Shown here in pieces: positions 34,259-44,620 of a stretch of 64,000 nucleotides of DNA. The notes beneath the pieces were generated by a model. It worked only from the letters and a program-made list of their open reading frames with translations. It did not search any database and had not been told where the DNA came from. This DNA is from Rhododendron vialii (Eukaryota > Streptophyta > Magnoliopsida > Ericales > Ericaceae): assembly GCF_030253575.1 (NCBI RefSeq), contig NC_080562.1, positions 28,108,352 to 28,172,351 on the forward strand. The letters run 5' to 3'. Each line of letters opens with the position of its first letter. Within the stretch, counting starts at the first letter, position 1. A program made the position numbers and the translations under genes.

Positions 34259-34401
34259 AAGGTAAACAACCGTAATGCTACGCACCACCAAATCCTATTA
34301 TATGAAGTTTTGACATTGGATTCTCCCTTTCAAAACAGGGACCAGCGCTAGTACTTTCTAAGAAAAGTTTGGAATCACACCACAACTTTGGTACAAACTA
34401 A

Positions 34402-34857
34402 GAGCATCTACATTGTAATAAGTAAATTAGTATGGATAAGCAAATTTAACAACAATGCTAAAAAAACATCTCACATTGTAATAAGCAAAGTTACAAGTCT
34501 TTTAGCAAATAACCAAATTCTACCCATTCCATAACTAAATTTAACAACTTTTACCAATAACCAAAACTCAATAATCAAACCCAATAACCAAATTCAAAAC
34601 TAAAAAACTAAAAAACACCCCACATTAGAATCGTCTCATCGAGAAGAATAATTTAGTGTGGTCGGGTGCGTGATTAAAACTCGTTTGTAATTGGACACAG
34701 GTGCATTGTGTATTGTGGGGTTTTTTTTTATAGAGATGCAAAAATAACCAATGTGGAGGTAAAGTTTGTTAAGTTTGATTATGAACTAAATGGATAATCA
34801 AATGCTGACGTGGCACAATTTTGTTATTGATTTTGATTATTCCCATTGCGGATGCTC
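34402..34857. mobile_element. Tourist-like MITE, copy A
   Basis: Inverted ends gagcatctacattgtaataa and (cattgcggatgctc) bound 456 bases, flanked by TAA on both sides (34399-34401 and 34858-34860), as expected for PIF/Harbinger-type elements. It shares its interior (aataaccaaa..., gaatcgtctcatcgag, ggtcgggtgcgtgatt) with copy B, which begins immediately after the shared TAA. Confidence 0.85.
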
Positions 34858-34860
34858 TAA

Positions 34861-35323
34861 GAGCATCCACAATGTAATAATTAAAACCAAAATGTTGCTA
34901 AACTTAGCAATGTTTGCTCAAAAAAGTGCTCACATTGTAATAACCAAACTTAGAAATCTCTTAGCAACTCATCAAATTTTGACCTTTGAATAACCAAACT
35001 TAACAGCTTTTACCAATAACCAAAACTCAATAACCAAACCCAATAACCAAATTCATAACTAAAAAATTAAAAAACACATCACATTAGAATCGTCTCATCG
35101 AGACGAATAATTTGGTGTGGTCGGGTGCGTGATTGGAACTCGTTTGCAATTGGACATAGGTGCATTGCGTATTGTGGGGGGGGGGGGGGGGGGTTATAGG
35201 GATACAAAAATAACCAATGTGAAGATCAAGTTTGTTAGGTTTGATTATGAACCAAATGGATAATCAAATGCTGATGTGGCACATTTTGGTTATCGATTTT
35301 GATTATTCCCATTGCGGATGCTC
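34861..35323. mobile_element. Tourist-like MITE, copy B
   Basis: Inverted ends gagcatccacaatgtaataa and (cattgcggatgctc) bound 463 bases. It is flanked by TAA at 34858-34860 (shared with copy A) and at 35324-35326 (shared with the element that follows). It carries an 18-base G run at 35176-35193 where copy A has four G followed by T residues. Confidence 0.85.
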
Positions 35324-35326
35324 TAA

Positions 35327-35500
35327 GAGCATCCACAATGGACTAATCAAAATTGGATAATCAAAAGTTGTCACATCAACTTTTGATTATCCATTTAAGG
35401 GGTTGCTAAGGTTAACAATATAGATGTCCACAGTAGCATAATTAACATTGAATAATCAAAATTTGTCACATCCTTTTCAATCTGTAAAAATCTAAAAATT
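35327..35500. mobile_element. third, truncated Tourist-like MITE
   Basis: It begins gagcatccacaatggactaa directly after the TAA that ends copy B, and continues with ataatcaaaa and a caacttttgattatccattt block also found in the element at 55041-56127. No right terminal repeat could be found before the PPR gene, so the right limit is approximate. Confidence 0.65.
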
Positions 35501-35750
35501 GTCACCATATAAAACAATTTTTTAAAAATAATTTTCAAACTAATAAAAACAGATTATTGGAAATAGAAAATAATATTTGGAAAAAATTTTATTTTGAAAA
35601 AACACTTTTCCGAAAAAGTTTAAAAAAAACAGTTTTTGAAAAAAACACAATTTTTTTAAATAACAAATTTGAAAAAAAAAAAGTTTAAAAAAAACTGTTT
35701 TTAATAAACACTTACTAGTAAAGAAGTTAAAAAACCAGAGTGACCTTTCC

Positions 35751-37754
35751 CTACCAGTAATCGCCACAAGAACATTTCCCATTTTTGAAATGGTGAAACC
35801 TACTAGCATCTCTAACAACAATTTCCCGGTTTTTAATCTCCGATATATGCTTGATTGCCGCATGGCAGTCACCACAAACACGCAAATTCTTCATCACCCG
35901 GATTGGAAAACCCTTTGGGGTGTTCATTAGAGCAAATGCAATGGCCAACTTTTCGCTGTGGTGTGTCAAGTGGTTTTCCTTTTCCTCGGCATCCATGTCG
36001 TGCAGAACAGAGCCGGTATCCGGCACATAACCCCTTAGCTTCATTTCCCAAGTCAATTCTTTCAAGTATGAATCAATCTCCATTAACTGTGGATGAGATT
36101 CATCACCCATACAAAATTGGTGAACTTGGTTCTTCACCTCAAACCAGCTGATACCTGGTTCCTTCTTCACCTTCCGGTCTCTCATTGCTTTCCTCACTTC
36201 TGAAACATCCTTCCATCTTTTAGCCGAGGCCTGAGTATTAGACAAAAGCACATACGAAGCTGAATCATGCGGATCAAGCCTAAATACTTCTTCAGCCATC
36301 CTTTTTGCCATATCGGCGTTTTTATAGATTTTACAGGCGGATAATAAAGTCTTCCATATAATAGTATCTGCCTTTACAGTCATAGTTCTTATGAAAGATT
36401 CTGCTTCCTCCAAACGTCCGGATCGCCCAAGGAGATCAACCACACATGTATAATGTTCTAGTCGAGGTTCCAATTTGTGTTTCTCTACCATCATGTCAAA
36501 GATTTCAATTCCTGTATCTTTGAATCCACAGTGACTACAAGAATAAAGCAAACTTAAGAAAGTAACATCATTTGCCTCCAACCCTTCTTGATCCATCCTA
36601 TTGAACAACTCGATGGCTTCCTTTCCCTTCCCATGAAACCCATAAGCAGCAATCATTGAGCTCCACACGACAACATCAGCTTCCTCACTTTCTGAGAAGG
36701 CATTTACAGAATCGTCCAGACACCCACATCTGGAGTACATACTAACTAGTGAACTAATTACACTTGCAACCCTGCTATAGCCAGTTTTAACAGCCTCTGC
36801 ATGAATCTGTTGGCCTTGGCCAAGTGTTGCCAACTCCGAACACGAACTGATTACACTCACAAACGTAATCTTGTCAGGCCTAAAACCTGCTGTTTTCATC
36901 TTATTGTATTGGTCCAAAGCTCCCTCAGAAAACCCGTTTTGAGCTCTTCCCGCGATCAGAGTGTTGTAAGCAACCACACTTGTTATTGGCATTGCCTCAA
37001 TCACTTTCTCTCCTTCTCCCAAATTTCCAGACTTCATGTACATATGAGCCAAAGAATTCCCAACAACCGAATTCAACTCCAACCCGGATTTCACCACGTA
37101 CCCATGGACCTGCCTACCCAAATTCAAATCTTTTGAACCAGCACAACCTCTAAACACACTCCCAAGAGTGAACCTGTCAGGCATAAAACCCAAACCACGC
37201 ATCCGGGAAAACAAACTCAAACCCTCTTCGTTAAACTCGAACTGTGTCAGACCCATAACCATCACATTCCACGTCGCGACATTCCGTTCGGGCATTTCAT
37301 CAAACACCTTGCGCGCGCTTTCCAAATCCCCATTCTGAACAAACCCACCTATCAAAATGTTGCAAGACATGACGTTCCTCCTGGGCATTACATCAAACAG
37401 CTTAAAGGCGATTCTCAGGTCTCCAATTTTGGCGTAAGCGTTGAGGAGATGGTTGGTGACAGACTTGTCTGCGGAACAACCAGATGTGAGGATCAATGAA
37501 TGGAGCTGTTGGGTGAGGGAAAGTGATTGGGTTTGAATGCATGATTTGAGGAGGAGAGGGAAGAAGAGAGGTGGGTCTGACCATATATGTGATCGGAAGG
37601 CTTCGAATGCCTCTTTGAGGCGGCCTCTGGAGCAGAGGTTTGTGAATGCGGTGGGTGCTTCGGAGGTGTTTGTGGTGGAGAGACAACGAGGGGTTGGAGA
37701 GTGCTGTGGAATGGAGTAGCTGAGAGGCCTAAGATGACAAGAGTACTTACCCAT
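35751..37754 (-). CDS. DYW-type PLS pentatricopeptide repeat protein, At2g41080-like
   Basis: A single-exon 667-residue PPR protein of the PLS-DYW class. Such proteins bind one RNA site in mitochondria or chloroplasts and edit a C to U. The first 30-35 residues (MGKYSCHLRPLSYSIPQHSP...) are rich in Ser, Pro and basic residues and look like an organelle transit peptide. PPR repeats run from about 65 to 480 (for example ARKVFDEMPERNVATWNVMV, LTLGSVFRGCAG-type L motifs, IAAYGFHGKGKEAIELFNRM). E/E+ motifs follow (KEPGISWFEVKNQVHQFCMG), and the DYW deaminase domain ends in GKCSCGDYW with the zinc motif HSEKLA and CGDCHA intact. The closest protein I recall is Arabidopsis At2g41080, which matches over nearly the whole length. 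The editing target cannot be read from the sequence. Confidence 0.95.
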   Translation of the reverse strand: MGKYSCHLRPLSYSIPQHSPTPRCLSTTNTSEAPTAFTNLCSRGRLKEAFEAFRSHIWSDPPLFFPLLLKSCIQTQSLSLTQQLHSLILTSGCSADKSVTNHLLNAYAKIGDLRIAFKLFDVMPRRNVMSCNILIGGFVQNGDLESARKVFDEMPERNVATWNVMVMGLTQFEFNEEGLSLFSRMRGLGFMPDRFTLGSVFRGCAGSKDLNLGRQVHGYVVKSGLELNSVVGNSLAHMYMKSGNLGEGEKVIEAMPITSVVAYNTLIAGRAQNGFSEGALDQYNKMKTAGFRPDKITFVSVISSCSELATLGQGQQIHAEAVKTGYSRVASVISSLVSMYSRCGCLDDSVNAFSESEEADVVVWSSMIAAYGFHGKGKEAIELFNRMDQEGLEANDVTFLSLLYSCSHCGFKDTGIEIFDMMVEKHKLEPRLEHYTCVVDLLGRSGRLEEAESFIRTMTVKADTIIWKTLLSACKIYKNADMAKRMAEEVFRLDPHDSASYVLLSNTQASAKRWKDVSEVRKAMRDRKVKKEPGISWFEVKNQVHQFCMGDESHPQLMEIDSYLKELTWEMKLRGYVPDTGSVLHDMDAEEKENHLTHHSEKLAIAFALMNTPKGFPIRVMKNLRVCGDCHAAIKHISEIKNREIVVRDASRFHHFKNGKCSCGDYW

Positions 37755-37924
37755 ACATTTGGGTTTTCGTGGGATGGGTTGGGTTGGGTTGTGTACTTGT
37801 GTGATCTGTTAGTAGTATTAACCCCAAGCGTTTCGCCACGTGGTTATGAGAAATTAATAATAAATGTTCCTCCACAATATCATAGGTTTTATTATTACGG
37901 GGGCTAAACATTCATATTTTTGTA

Positions 37925-38019
37925 GTCACCAGAGGTAATGCTCGGTCATTACCTTCAAGGCTCCAAAATTATTTGAGATACGCGCAAGTTGGTCTGGACA
38001 TTCGGTTATCAAAAAAAAA
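37925..38019 (+). mobile_element. SINE 3' fragment
   Basis: The string gagatacgcgcaagttggtc, followed by tggacattcggttatc and a run of A residues, is the 3' end of a plant SINE, of the same type as 34165-34258. It lies about 170 bases upstream of the PPR start codon. Confidence 0.6.
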
Positions 38020-38544
38020 TAAAATCTGCTAGTAGTATTTGGAATAATTTCTGCTACTTTCGTACCGCTTTGCTTGTCCCATACAAAAGGATGTGCAAAT
38101 TTTTGATAAAAAAACAAGTCTCTTTTTGTATTATGTTTTGAATTTTTTGCACCAAATTAAAGTAAATGACAAGTTCTTTAATTTGATGTAAAAAAACTAT
38201 CAAAAATGATGCATGAAAGTATTTTATTTATTGCTTAAAAAAATTTATGATTTTTTGTAGAGGACAAATAATTTAAGACGGATGGAGTAGTTTTTTAGAA
38301 ACTAAATATTGTGCAAGACAGTACATGGGGAACACAATTCTACCCATCACTCCAAATCAAGAAAGAATGGTACAATGGTGTTTTTTAGGATTTTTCAAAT
38401 GGACAAATTAATTTGGATCAACGTAAAATAAAAAAGGAGACAAACGAAATGCAATAGTACAACCACACACAATTACACAAACAAGTTGACTAATCAGATC
38501 CCAAAATAAAAAAAAAAAGTTGACTAAGGGTACCCGACCCCATG

Positions 38545-39895
38545 TGTGAGACCCGAACCATACATATCACACATTTTTTTTCGCATTTGATGGGATGAAA
38601 AAAATGCTATTCACTGATTTTGCCACTCATGAGGGATTTGTTACTTTTCATAGGTACATTTTTAGCGTAAATATGTAATTGCATTGAAACCCAAGAACCT
38701 GTTTCTAGCTATATGAATTCTGACTTTAAGGACTCGACCTAACATTAATGCGCTGAGACTAAATTATGGGGAAAAGAAAAGAGTTTGGACAAGATTAATT
38801 TTAGAAGCTAAAGCTGCAATATCTACAAAAGTTGAGACTAAAGTAGTAATTAGTTACTAGTACAGGAGTTTAATTGCATAACCTGATTTTCCCCTAAGTG
38901 CTGGAAATAGTATTAATTAAGTGCTGAATTATGTGTTCAAAAGTTGAATCAGACTACCGAGCCGCCGGAGTTTATATGGTGATGAGATGCTAAAATGAAG
39001 TGACTAGCTGCAGGAATTGCACTGCACATGCTGGAAATGACAGTATGGGAGTTGACATGGTTTACAAATTGCGATCGCTCATTCGCATCCCCGTGTGATC
39101 GCTCGTGCTACGTTCGGAGAGGTTTACGCCCATGTTAGCTCCGCCTAGGAGTTCGGTAGAGGTAGAGGTTCCGGTTGTTACTAAAGGCGAGAGTACATGT
39201 GAATGATATCGATCGGAACTAAAATAATTCGCTTGGAATTATTATAAGTACTCTCTTTTTACGAACTGTGGTTTGATTGTTGAAATATTATGGATCACGA
39301 ATATTTGTGAAATGTGTTTTGATATTCATGATACAATAGCTTTGTTGCTCTGCTCGTGGGCTAATGTAGGAGTGTGCCCCGCTCCTTGGCAAATGTAGGA
39401 GTGGTTGCCCACTTGGGCTTATATTCTTATTGGCTCGCATATGGGTTATGTGAGTGTGTCCCAATGGGTCCCTCCCATTGGGAATTATATTTGAATAGCT
39501 CTTGGTTTCGCCAATGTACTTATTTAAGCTGATGCTCATGGTAACGGTACCGTGGTAACTTTGATTGGAGGTAAACGGCTCTCGGCCATATGGGATGAGT
39601 TGACGGACCCTGTGGTGGTCTTTGCGGAATACTTTTACTGAAAGACTCGTTTGATTTAAACTTAATCCATAATTGTTTTGTTTGTACTTTTTCTGTACAT
39701 ATATGGTTTGAGTTGTGGCCTGGGTGAGATCCTGATATTTTTGTAACTCTTGTACTATATTGTACACTTCACTTTTATTTTAATAAGAGAGGTTGGTTCG
39801 ACTTATATCCGGCTTACTAGTTTGGAGGTAATCAGGTATTGCTGCATCACTTTCTTGGGGCGGTGTCATTAACCTACCATGTTTGGGGCGTGACA
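38545..39895 (+). mobile_element. solo LTR, Ty3/Gypsy Del/Tekay-like (fossil)
   Basis: A 1351-base sequence starting tgtgagacccgaaccataca and ending ggggcgtgaca, flanked by the perfect 5-base direct repeat ccatg (38540-38544 and 39896-39900). There is no internal coding region, so it is a solo LTR that looks whole from end to end. The shared gagacccg start and gggcgtgaca end tie it to the element at 5556-7306. The perfect target repeat suggests it is younger than that one. Confidence 0.88.
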
Positions 39896-39900
39896 CCATG

Positions 39901-40800
39901 GATACCATATGTGTGAGCTTGTTGGCCCTATTCTGAAGTCCCACACAAATAATTCAAGTCGTTCACTATTTTACTGAAAATAATTTTTCAAGTTGTACTG
40001 TGAAAGCGATTAACATCTCTAAAACAAAGACTAGGCGCTAGATTCACATGAAGATGTCATTGCGTGATAATTTTTCAAACTATTTTGCTATACAATTAGC
40101 TGTCAGAGCTTTACCGATACCCGTTTCCGTTTCCCTTTGTTCCATACTCGGTAGGATGCCCAGTGCTACGCACGACCATCGTGCCCGTTTATTTGATTTT
40201 GTGTAAGTTGTTTTTTGATATTTTGGTGAAATATTAGGGAGCGGGAAATTTTCTGTGAGTTTTGGAGTGCATTTGTTTTTAAAATGAGACTGTTATTGCT
40301 GAGTTTTTGTAATTTAAAGTCTTGATTGAGTCGTGTTCTATTATGTTTGATGCCTGGTTACCTGTTACCCTTGAGTTTAAGACAGAGCCAAGTTGTATGC
40401 ATTGAGTGCAATAAACGATTGTCTAATATCTCCCATATACAAGTCTTTCTTCCACAGCGTAAACCGACTATTCCTCTTGTAGATTCAATCGGATTCTCGA
40501 ATCATTCATCAAAAGATCCATAAGAGTTGACTTATAGCCATTCAGTTACAAGGCATAGTCTTAAAAGTGAAGGAAGTAAAAGGAGAAGTTCAAACGAATT
40601 TCATTAAAATCGTATCAATTGGTTGAAAGGCTTCATGTTATATTGTCTTTAAGGCAACCTGACAACATTCCCGTTGCACTTAACTCATCGTTTTTCAGAT
40701 AATATTTTTGAAAAAAGAAAAATATTGTGGTCGGGAAAGTTAAGAGTTTGGAATGGAGTAGGAGACTGCAGTTATAATTACATGGTCTAATAAATTACAA
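39901..40800. other. spacer; rearranged relative of the RLK 3' flank
   Basis: Between about 40025 and 40135 the strings agactaggcgctagattcac, atgaagatg and ttttgctatacaattagctg are shared with about 59365-59475 near the receptor kinase cluster, but in the opposite order. No gene was recognised. Confidence 0.5.
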
Positions 40801-40805
40801 TAATC

Positions 40806-40925
40806 TTGCAAGTTGCAACTCTGCCAAAGCAAACATCTTTGATTATCTGGGACGAAGCTTCAATGGCAAAAAAAGAAAGCATTGAAGCCCTGGCCAGTTT
40901 GCTACATTCTGCATATCATAATTCT
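40806..40925 (+). pseudogene. possible Helitron/PIF1-type helicase fragment
   Basis: One clean block, LPKQTSLIIWDEASMAKKES followed by IEALASLL, resembles the Walker B region of the PIF1-like helicase of plant Helitrons (typically SLIIWDEAPMA...). The next expected motifs (GGDFRQ-type) were not found, and the frame ends soon after. The rest of the neighbourhood up to 41450 has no clear helicase sequence and no Helitron terminal hairpin was identified. Confidence 0.45.
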
Positions 40926-41973
40926 AACAACGCACATAATTTTAACATCTACCCACAGCAATATGAGTTGTATAAGACATGGATATCACGAAAAAAATCC
41001 TTGAGGCAAAGAGCTTAGCGCTACCATTTCATGATAAACTGATCCAGGTAAAACTCTGATGGAAGACAATCCTACAAAATTCAGATGAAAAAGTCACAAG
41101 ACATTAAGGGAATCGCAACAACAGTCTAGGGAACTTCAAATAAGCGCATCTTGGAATTCCATAACGAACCAGGTTAATATCATTAGATAATTACAGTTCA
41201 AAAAATGAGGCCTTTTCCATGTATGTATGCACACAAAAGCCAGAAACTTAGCAAAATGGTTAATCTATGGTGATATCTTACACAAAAACCATGGAAGAAC
41301 TCAAAAAAGATATATTGTATGCTACATCTTCCAGGTATATATTGCATCTTTGCAAGGGATCGACAGCTTGCAGAATGGAGTAATTATACTCAAAAGTATG
41401 CAACACCATAACGCGTAACTGATTTGTTGACCAAATTCATTAGCACTCAATATTTTCGTGAAACAAACATTAAACTTTACCTCCACTCGTAGTCTTTTGG
41501 AATCGAGGACTCCATCAACATAATTAAGCTGACCTGACAGCCCAAAAGTCTTGCCTGCATATGCCAAACCCTAATCAGTCAAGTTCAAAAGAAGTTTCTC
41601 ATGGTGTTGCCGATTTAAAGCGGCATCGGCAAAATAAAGTTGGATTATCAACACAAGAAGGTAAAATCTCTCCTATCAGTAAGCAAACTACATAAGCTCA
41701 ACATTAATTAATCAATTAACAGAAAAAGAAAAAGTAAATAAAGATCGGAGTTTACTTCTTCAATTCAACAGTTCAAAAGAGAAACCCTAGAAGGCGATCT
41801 CATGCAAACATTTTTTTGGAATAGGGGAGGAAAAACCCATACCTAACGTAAGATCGTCTCGGAAGCTCGCGTCACTTCCCAATTCTTCCTTTCCTCATCA
41901 CCTGGAAAAGTCCCACGCCTCCGCTACCTTACAAAATTCGGGCTGTGATCTCCAACTGCTGGTGGTTGTCGGT
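40926..41973. other. spacer with exon-like scraps
   Basis: On the minus strand, 41485-41551 is bounded by a good acceptor (tatgcag) and donor (gtaaag), and 41770-41950 has 5'UTR-like character with a donor-like gttaggtatg. No protein family could be recognised in either, so no gene is called. Confidence 0.35.
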
Positions 41974-42456
41974 GTTGGAGAAAATTTAATTCAACATTAG
42001 TTAGTTACGGAAAATAACATACTACTAATATTTTGGAGGAAAATTGGGACAAAATCAAGTCTAATTGGTTATATGTGTGCCGAATAAGTAAAGGCAGTAA
42101 TTATACCGTTAGTGCTCCTAGACTCAAGGAGACTAAGTCACTGGGTTCAACTATACCTCTTTAACACATCCACGTAATTAATATAAAAGGTATGTGATAC
42201 ATAATCCTTCAATAGCAAATCTTAAATAGATATATGAAAGTAAAACATAAAATTAGTTCAACAATTTCCTCGGACTCTGGAGATCCCTGTGCACTATGCT
42301 CTCCTTTACCTCCCACTCCTTGTAAATTCTCCACCTCCTCCTCAACCTCCATCTAATGATGGTCCTTCTGCTCAACCCAGTGGATGTTTTTCTCCCAAAA
42401 CATGGTTAAAATGGGTATCAATAACGTTTAGTGTATTTTTCACAACCCCCAATACC

Positions 42457-42905
42457 GTCCATTTGGACTAGAGAATGTGGACTTGTTGGAGTACCTCAGC
42501 ATGCACTTCTCATGCCAGATCGTCGCCGCTTTGACCAGGGGCACTTTTTGACTGCATCTCTGCTAGCGGAAACAATACATTCTCGACACACGGTAGTGAA
42601 GATGTCGCCATGGTAGAGGAAGAGGCTGTAGGTGACATCAAGGGGGCTGCTGCCAGTGGTGAAGTTGAAAAATCCGATAGAGGTGTTGGAGTTGAAGGAG
42701 AGAACGGATAGGAGGTTCTAGAGGTTTGCTTGGTAGGTGCTGTTTGATTGTGGTCCCAGATATGCTGGCAGTCCATGAATAAAGGTTCAGCTTTGATCAT
42801 TGGGATTGGGATTGGGATGAGGCCGACGAAGCAAATTGAGTAAATAAACAAACAGAGCCTTTTTGGGCATTTGTAGGGCATATTATGCATTGTAGAGCCG
42901 AGCAC
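42457..42905 (-). pseudogene. DUF26 (Gnk2) secreted/receptor-kinase ectodomain pseudogene, left arm
   Basis: On the minus strand this starts with a good signal peptide (KRLCLFIYSICFVGLIPIPI, then KAEPLFMDC), as in cysteine-rich receptor kinases (CRKs) or cysteine-rich repeat secreted proteins. It continues with HIWDHN and then, in shifted frames, an NSTYQANL-type segment with an in-frame TAG and the C-terminal half of a Gnk2 domain. A deletion of about 14 bases after HIWDHN relative to the right arm breaks the frame. Downstream on the same strand, TLNVIDTHFNHVLGEK recalls the N..RFN..LGE segment that follows the first Gnk2 repeat. It is dead, but the leader makes it the more complete 5' end of the two copies. 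Confidence 0.8.
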
Positions 42906-42918
42906 AACTAATTAATTA

Positions 42919-43310
42919 CATATCTGGGACCACAATCTTTACTTACGCCCTAAACAGCACCAAGCAAACCTCAACAACCTCCTGTCCGTTCTCTCCTCCA
43001 ACTCCAACGCCTCTTTAAGATTTTTCAACTTCACCGCCCGCAGCAGCCCCCCTGACGTCGCCTATGGCCTCTTCCTTTGCCGCGAAGACGTCTCTGTGGC
43101 CATGTGTCAGGAATGTCTCGTATCCGCTAGCAGAGATGTAGTCGATAAGTGCTCCAGGTCGAAGCGGGTCATGATTTGGCATGAGAAGTGCATGCTGAGG
43201 TACTCCAACAAGTCCACCTTCTCTGGTCCGGATGGACCGTAAACCTCAACAACCTCCTACCCGTTTTAATGAAGTTTTGGGAGAGGTAATTCTTGAAATA
43301 ATTTTATGTT
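42919..43310 (+). pseudogene. DUF26 (Gnk2) pseudogene, right arm
   Basis: From 42967 to 43242 a clean frame reads NLNNLLSVLSSNSNASLRFF, then VAYGLFLCREDVSVAMCQEC and KCSRSKRVMIWHEKCMLRYS, ending in TAA. This is most of one Gnk2 domain with the C-x8-C-x2-C cysteines in place. It lacks a signal peptide, a short deletion before NLNNLL (absent from the left arm) shifts the upstream frame, and a second block around 43262-43287 (RFNEVLGE in another frame) is followed by a donor-like gtaatt. Gnk2 domains in live proteins bind mannose or act in apoplastic defence and ROS signalling. Confidence 0.82.
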
Positions 43311-43622
43311 TTACTTTCATATATTTATTTAAGATTTGCTATTGATGGATTATTTATCACATACCTTTTATATTAATTACGTGGGTTTGTAAAGGACGTA
43401 TATACATAATAGTAAGAGATCATGGGAGAAATCATAGGGGTTGGTTGAAACCACTGACTTAGTCTCCTTGATACTAGGAGCACTAACGGTAATTATTGCC
43501 TTTACTTATTATTCGGCACACATATAACCAATTAGACTTGATTTTCTCCTAATTTTCCTCCAAAATATCGTTAGTATATTTTTATCCCTAACTAACTAAT
43601 GTTGCATTAAATTTTCTCCAAC

Positions 43623-43950
43623 AATCTAAGGAACAATACACCTCCTTTCTGCACTGCGTTGACTGGTGTTCCTTCCCTAAGATAAAACGACCATCGAGTT
43701 TGCTTTGTGTAGTGAAGCAAAAGCTCACAAACCTGTAGTTGCCTGACACTCCAAAATCACTTGTCAAATATATAATCATAGCAAGGTTTATCATTGATGT
43801 TATCGGAGGTTTTCTGGAGCAAGAATTGAACTACAGGAGAAGAAAGATTATTTCACTTGCTCTGTCTTTTTCCGTTGGAATGGGTAAGAGGAGTAAAGGC
43901 TTTTGTTTTCCAGTGGGACAAGAAATTGCTGGTATATGTGTATGTATAGG

Positions 43951-43990
<40 letters not shown>

Positions 43991-44450
43991 TTTCCAAAAG
44001 TTAAGAAACCACCATGTGGTGCATGTAGTTAATAGCCTCCTGATGATAAGGGGGGAGTAATGAGGTCAGACAATGAATGAGCACCGCCCGCTATAAAATC
44101 AGCATGGGTATGCAACGGCATCCAACGAGTATGGATATGGGAATCCAACGGCTCTCAAAACAATTAAAAGATGGAATTGAAAATTTATACCAAGAAACCA
44201 GTATAGGAAAATAAAATTTAAATTACTTACAACAGTCCGCAATGCCGTCGAGGCTGATCTACGGAACTTGGAGTTGTTTTGTGCAGATGTCTGCCGGATT
44301 GGGCCAGTTCTCCAGCGGCTGTATTGAAGCCGCAGAGAAAGAAAGAGAACCTAGTAACAGAGAGAGAGACAGATGATTTTTTCAATCTCTTTTCTTTAAA
44401 CAGAGTAAGTCGAGTTCGGGGGGGTGGGGGGGTGGGTTTGTGTGGTGGTT
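43623..44450. other. spacer with CA microsatellite and G-rich tract
   Basis: No gene was recognised. A CA run lies at 43953-43988 and a G-rich stretch at about 44418-44436. An open stretch at 44279-44506 has no family. Confidence 0.5.
43953..43988. repeat. (CA)n microsatellite
   Basis: An uninterrupted CA run of about 36 bases. Confidence 0.97.
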
Positions 44451-44456
44451 TTACAT

Positions 44457-44620
44457 GTAGGGCTGTAAACGAGCCGAATGTTAGAATGTTCAGATTCGTT
44501 AGTTAAGTTTTTAAGTGAACTCGAGCCGAACTCAATGAAAATTTGAAGAGCCGAGCTCGAGCTGAGCTTGCCTAGGTTTGAGTCAAACTTGAGCTTGTTT
44601 GTGAGCTTTAACGAGTCAAT
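44457..44620. mobile_element. remnant of a common plant MITE (gagccgaa/gagctcgagc type)
   Basis: The start tagggctgtaaacgagccga followed by repeated gagccgaactc, gagccgagctcgagctgagc and gagcttg strings is typical of a widespread plant short repeat, which I believe is hAT-related. The right end is not clear, so it is partial. Confidence 0.5.

Larger units (their letters stand above)
41974..43622. repeat. long imperfect inverted repeat made from DUF26 gene copies
   Basis: The left arm (41974-42764) and right arm (42919-43622) are reverse complements over nearly their whole length, around a 154-base loop. Outer ends: gttggagaaaatttaattca (left) and complement gttggagaaaatttaatgca (right). Inner ends: gattgtggtcccagatatg and catatctgggaccacaatc. 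Intermediate checkpoints also pair (atataaccaattagacttga on the right with tctaattggttatatgtgtg on the left; aaaacataaaatta with ataattttatgtttt). The left arm has about 120 extra bases near 42270-42390. Both arms carry dead DUF26 coding sequence, listed separately. Confidence 0.9.
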
